The position numbers and the translations under genes are program-made. The notes under the pieces are model-generated. The model searched no databases. It was not told the DNA's origin and saw nothing but the letters and a program-made list of their open reading frames with translations. Shown here piece after piece: positions 61,601 to 64,000 of a DNA stretch of 64,000 nucleotides. The stretch's first letter is position 1. Each line of letters begins with the position of its first letter. This DNA comes from Dimorphilus gyrociliatus (taxonomy: Eukaryota > Annelida > Polychaeta > Dinophilidae), in assembly GCA_904063045.1 (NCBI GenBank), contig CAJFCJ010000007.1, positions 1,991,404 through 2,055,403 of the forward strand. The letters are read 5' to 3'.

Positions 61601-63183
61601 GAGCTCCTCTAGGGCATCGGCAAGAGGAGGTGGAGGTGGAGGAAAAACTGACAAAAAGAGTAAGAGAGGACAATCACCTGCCACAACTTTAGCTGCTTCG
61701 GTATGTGGACAGGAAGAAACTGTTCACAAATATGTTATAGAAGCTACTGTTCTGAATAATTCCTGGCCTCTAACGGAACGCAATTGGGCGTTTGTGACAC
61801 AATTAAAGGAGCAAGAAAAGAATGAATTGAAAGGTAATGTATGCTAAAAACACCCGCGCGTTTGTCAATCCTAGTTTTGTAGCGTGAATTTAGCATGAGC
61901 ATGATTTGTATATTCCTTGTACAGTTTTCCTACCTCCTGATCAACAGCCTGTCCAACCAGAAATCCCACCCGAAGGTACCCTTGTGTTTAGTTGATACCT
62001 TTACTATGAGTTATATATTTCCTACAGTGAGCAATAGACCCACATCTGGTGGAAAATCAAAAGGAAAAGGGTCAAAGGGGGCAAAGGCAGCTGGAAAAGA
62101 TAAACTTTCCAGGCCGCCATCGCAGCAATTCGATATCGGTAGACCACATTGGATTCTGAGGGTCGTGAGTGAAAGCAGTGACACCCTGCAAGTACGTAAA
62201 GACACGGAGAGAGCTGATCAAATAAAATCAATGAAGAGAGCTTGGGAAGAAGCAGAACCTGGAAGGGCAGCTAAAGCCGTTCAATCCAGAGCAAAGTTTT
62301 TGGGAGAAAATCTAATTGATATTGAACAGCCTGAAAAGAGTGACCAACAACCAACGTCTGATGAGGATACCTTATTAAACGATCCGCCTCCACCGCCTCC
62401 TCCTACGCAAATATTAAAAGAGCTGGATATCGATCAGTTTAAAAGGCGAACAACTGAAACACCCAAACTACTGGATGAAGTTGAGGAAGCTAAACGAATG
62501 ATAAAACGCAAAGAAGAAATGAGCTCTTATAGAGAACATCGAGACTACGTTGAAAAGAGGAGAAAAGAAGATAGAGTTAATAGGAATAAAGAGAAAATCA
62601 ATCAAATTGATATGTATACTCGTTTACAGGTATAAGATTATTTCATATCAATTCTATACTTTTCTTGTTTTAATCATCATTTCTGAATCTTTTTTTTAAC
62701 AATTACGCCTGTTGCAGTTGGAAGTAAACAAAATGCGACGAATTTACGAACGTCGCTTAAGAGCTTTTAGACGCCCGTTGTCTAATGCTAACCGCCCTTT
62801 AACTAGTAGTTCATATGCAGGATTTAGCTCCGCTAATAATTATCCTGTTAGCCCATACCCTCGATCCATGTCCGCTACTCCTTACCCAGCACACTCACGC
62901 GTTTCATCCCTTCTTTAGGCGTTTAATTTCGGTTAACCCAATTTTTTTTTTAAAACTGAGCACACCGTTTTAGATGGAGCTCGAGAAACTCCGAGAACAG
63001 GTTGATATGCCAAGAGAAGCTTACAGACAAAAATTGTTAGAAGCAGAAAGACTCCGACAAGAAGAGATTGCAGCAAGAGAAGCAGCTTTAAGTGCTGAAT
63101 TGGAAAAAGAGAATTCAGGCAAAAAGAGCCCAAAAGGAAAGAAGGGAAAAGGAAGCGCGAAAGGAAAAAAAGGGAAAAAATAA
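55660..63183 (+). CDS. ADGB: Androglobin (calpain-like + permuted globin + IQ)
   Basis: Large chimeric globin of ciliated and sperm cells. Exons: 55660-55721, 55836-56721, 56779-56899, 57228-57278, 57557-57752, 57808-58168, 58218-58298, 58354-58550, 58606-58726, 58788-58818, 58874-59596, 59696-59758, 60108-60188, 60308-60337 (30 nt), 60619-61833, 61925-61975, 62028-62629, then 62974-63183; 1693 aa (human 1667). The calpain-like N-part has IIWPEWNDAD, SWKRPQEF, IYWMGCWRKIIIDD and WPMLLTKAL; I see no clear catalytic Cys/His/Asn set. In the globin, helices around ALGKCLTSLSD and the proximal His (FISIHCPYL) come first, with a Gln at the distal E7 area; then IQ motif ATRIQKVYKGHWVR; then helices A-B (LQKSWNIIEPKTEEFG). 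A Lys-rich linker, polar inserts and a coiled-coil Lys-rich tail surround these. An alternative last exon lies at 62718. Confidence 0.95.
62718..62918 (+). CDS. ADGB: Alternative last exon of androglobin
   Basis: Follows a good acceptor (CTGTTGCAG) in phase 0 after the exon ending at 62629. It opens LEVNKMRRIYERRL and continues with a basic then Ser/Pro/Tyr-rich tail (VSPYPRSMSATPYP) to a stop at 62916-62918. The exon at 62974 has the same phase, so either can end the protein. Splicing from inside this exon to 62974 (for example at CCT|GTTAGC) is also possible. Confidence 0.55.
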   Translation: MEVNKMRRIYERRLRAFRRPLSNANRPLTSSSYAGFSSANNYPVSPYPRSMSATPYPAHSRVSSLL

Positions 63184-63244
63184 ATTGTTCGTCTTATTCC
63201 ATCCATGAAATGTTTCTATTTATCACATAAAAATTTAAAAAAAG

Positions 63245-63250
63245 AATAAA
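63245..63250 (+). terminator. Poly(A) signal of androglobin
   Basis: AATAAA 62 nt after the stop. It lies only 18 nt before the last spermine synthase codon on the other strand, so the two mRNAs probably overlap. Confidence 0.5.
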
Positions 63251-63267
63251 GAAAAATGATTAACTGA

Positions 63268-64000
63268 TTATAACTTTTTCCAAACTTCATAGAAAACCCA
63301 ACTGAAATTTTAAATAAAAGAGAAATTATTTTTTATTATCTTATTGTTAAAATTAGATTTCTTACCATTCGAGGTAGGATGGTACAAATACCTTTTCCTT
63401 ACTATATTCCACCCGTGTTTCAAGCAGGTTCAATTGCTTTTCATACATTTTAAGTGCTGATTGAGCATTTAAACCATTTCCTTGGGTGAAATATTTGCCG
63501 TTATCTGACAAAACGCTTATCGATAAGTTTAATATTTTTCTCATGAATTCCCACATTTCACCTAAAATGTAGTTTTATTATCAGTATAAGAAAATCCTGG
63601 AGATTGCTTCTATACTTACCAACTGGTTCTGGAGTAACTGGTATGGCAGTTAAATCGTTTATTACGTAATCAAATTTCTTTCCTTCTTTTATAAATTTTT
63701 CCAGCCAAGGTACGCAGTCCTCGACTATGACCTTATAGTTATCACCTTCCAATTTATCCATTGCGCTATCGCATATTCCTCTCAAATATTTTACGGAGGC
63801 ATCAATAACGACCTGATCGATTTCAACCATAGTTACATAAGCAGGATTCTGTTTAAGCAACTCATTTAGAATACCACCATCTCCTCCTCCAAGTATAAGA
63901 ATATTTTTATCTTTAAAGTTCTCTCTTCCAGAACCGCAAATAGTTCTTGTATAGATTATGTCGCTTTCGGCCAAATTAGGATCGTCGTCCAATATCAGCA
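63268..64000 (-). CDS. SMS: Spermine synthase, C-terminal part (runs off the window)
   Basis: Aminopropyltransferase converting spermidine plus decarboxylated SAM to spermine. Exons in order: 63620 to beyond 64000, 63366-63561, 63268-63301. The catalytic domain is clear: [20 protein letters not shown]-type nucleotide motif ([13 protein letters not shown]), VEIDQVVID, and the acidic [12 protein letters not shown] loop with the catalytic Asp region; then GKYFTQGN and [16 protein letters not shown], the usual family end. The last exon is 34 nt and carries the stop. The N-terminal domain lies outside the window. Confidence 0.95.

Overview
The window is nuclear DNA of a small-genome, AT-rich bilaterian animal. 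Genes carry many short introns (often 45-110 nt, GT..AG), intergenic gaps are short, and the set is animal-specific: Eph receptor, nuclear receptor, forkhead protein, sestrin, LSD1/KDM1A, androglobin and calpain-15. SUEL-lectin membrane proteins and a DUF4140/DUF4139 protein suggest an invertebrate. A compact spiralian (for example a miniature annelid) fits, but this is inference. I saw no rRNA, tRNA, CRISPR, transposase, reverse transcriptase or virus-like gene.

Layout. 0-7 kb, all plus strand: a SUEL/CUB-like/CCP membrane protein, sestrin and DCAF6. 8.9-15.1 kb, minus strand: an Eph receptor tyrosine kinase whose signal-peptide exon was not found. 15.1-23.8 kb is gene-poor, with one two-exon orphan at 18.4-19.5 kb. 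23.8-32 kb: an SLC46 transporter (+), calpain-15 (-) and a DUF4140/DUF4139 protein (-). 33-38 kb: two more SUEL/CUB-like/CCP membrane proteins in tandem (+). 38.4-46 kb: a divergent forkhead protein (+), a six-exon C18orf21-like protein (-), a nuclear receptor (-) and a PLAC8-family protein (-). 47.8-55.5 kb: an SGLT-type SLC5 cotransporter (+), KDM1A (-), RNF25 (-) and a small orphan (+). 55.7-63.2 kb: androglobin (+) over 18 exons, then the 3' part of spermine synthase (-) running off the right edge.

Most genes are conserved single-copy housekeeping, signalling or ciliary genes with no operon logic. Exon models were built by hand from splice sites, reading phase and family alignment from memory; each internal exon listed keeps phase with its neighbours. 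The points most worth a second look are: (1) three paralogous SUEL/CUB-like/CCP single-pass proteins sharing an exactly 82-nt transmembrane exon but with very different cytoplasmic tails, one with a weak-donor intron that encodes an alternative hydrophobic C-terminus; (2) a sestrin that has lost the leucine-lid loop while keeping the GATOR2-contact motif; (3) androglobin with two mutually exclusive-looking last exons; (4) a forkhead domain changed at its DNA-recognition helix; (5) two small multi-exon genes (PLAC8-like and C18orf21-like) that plain ORF calling would miss.
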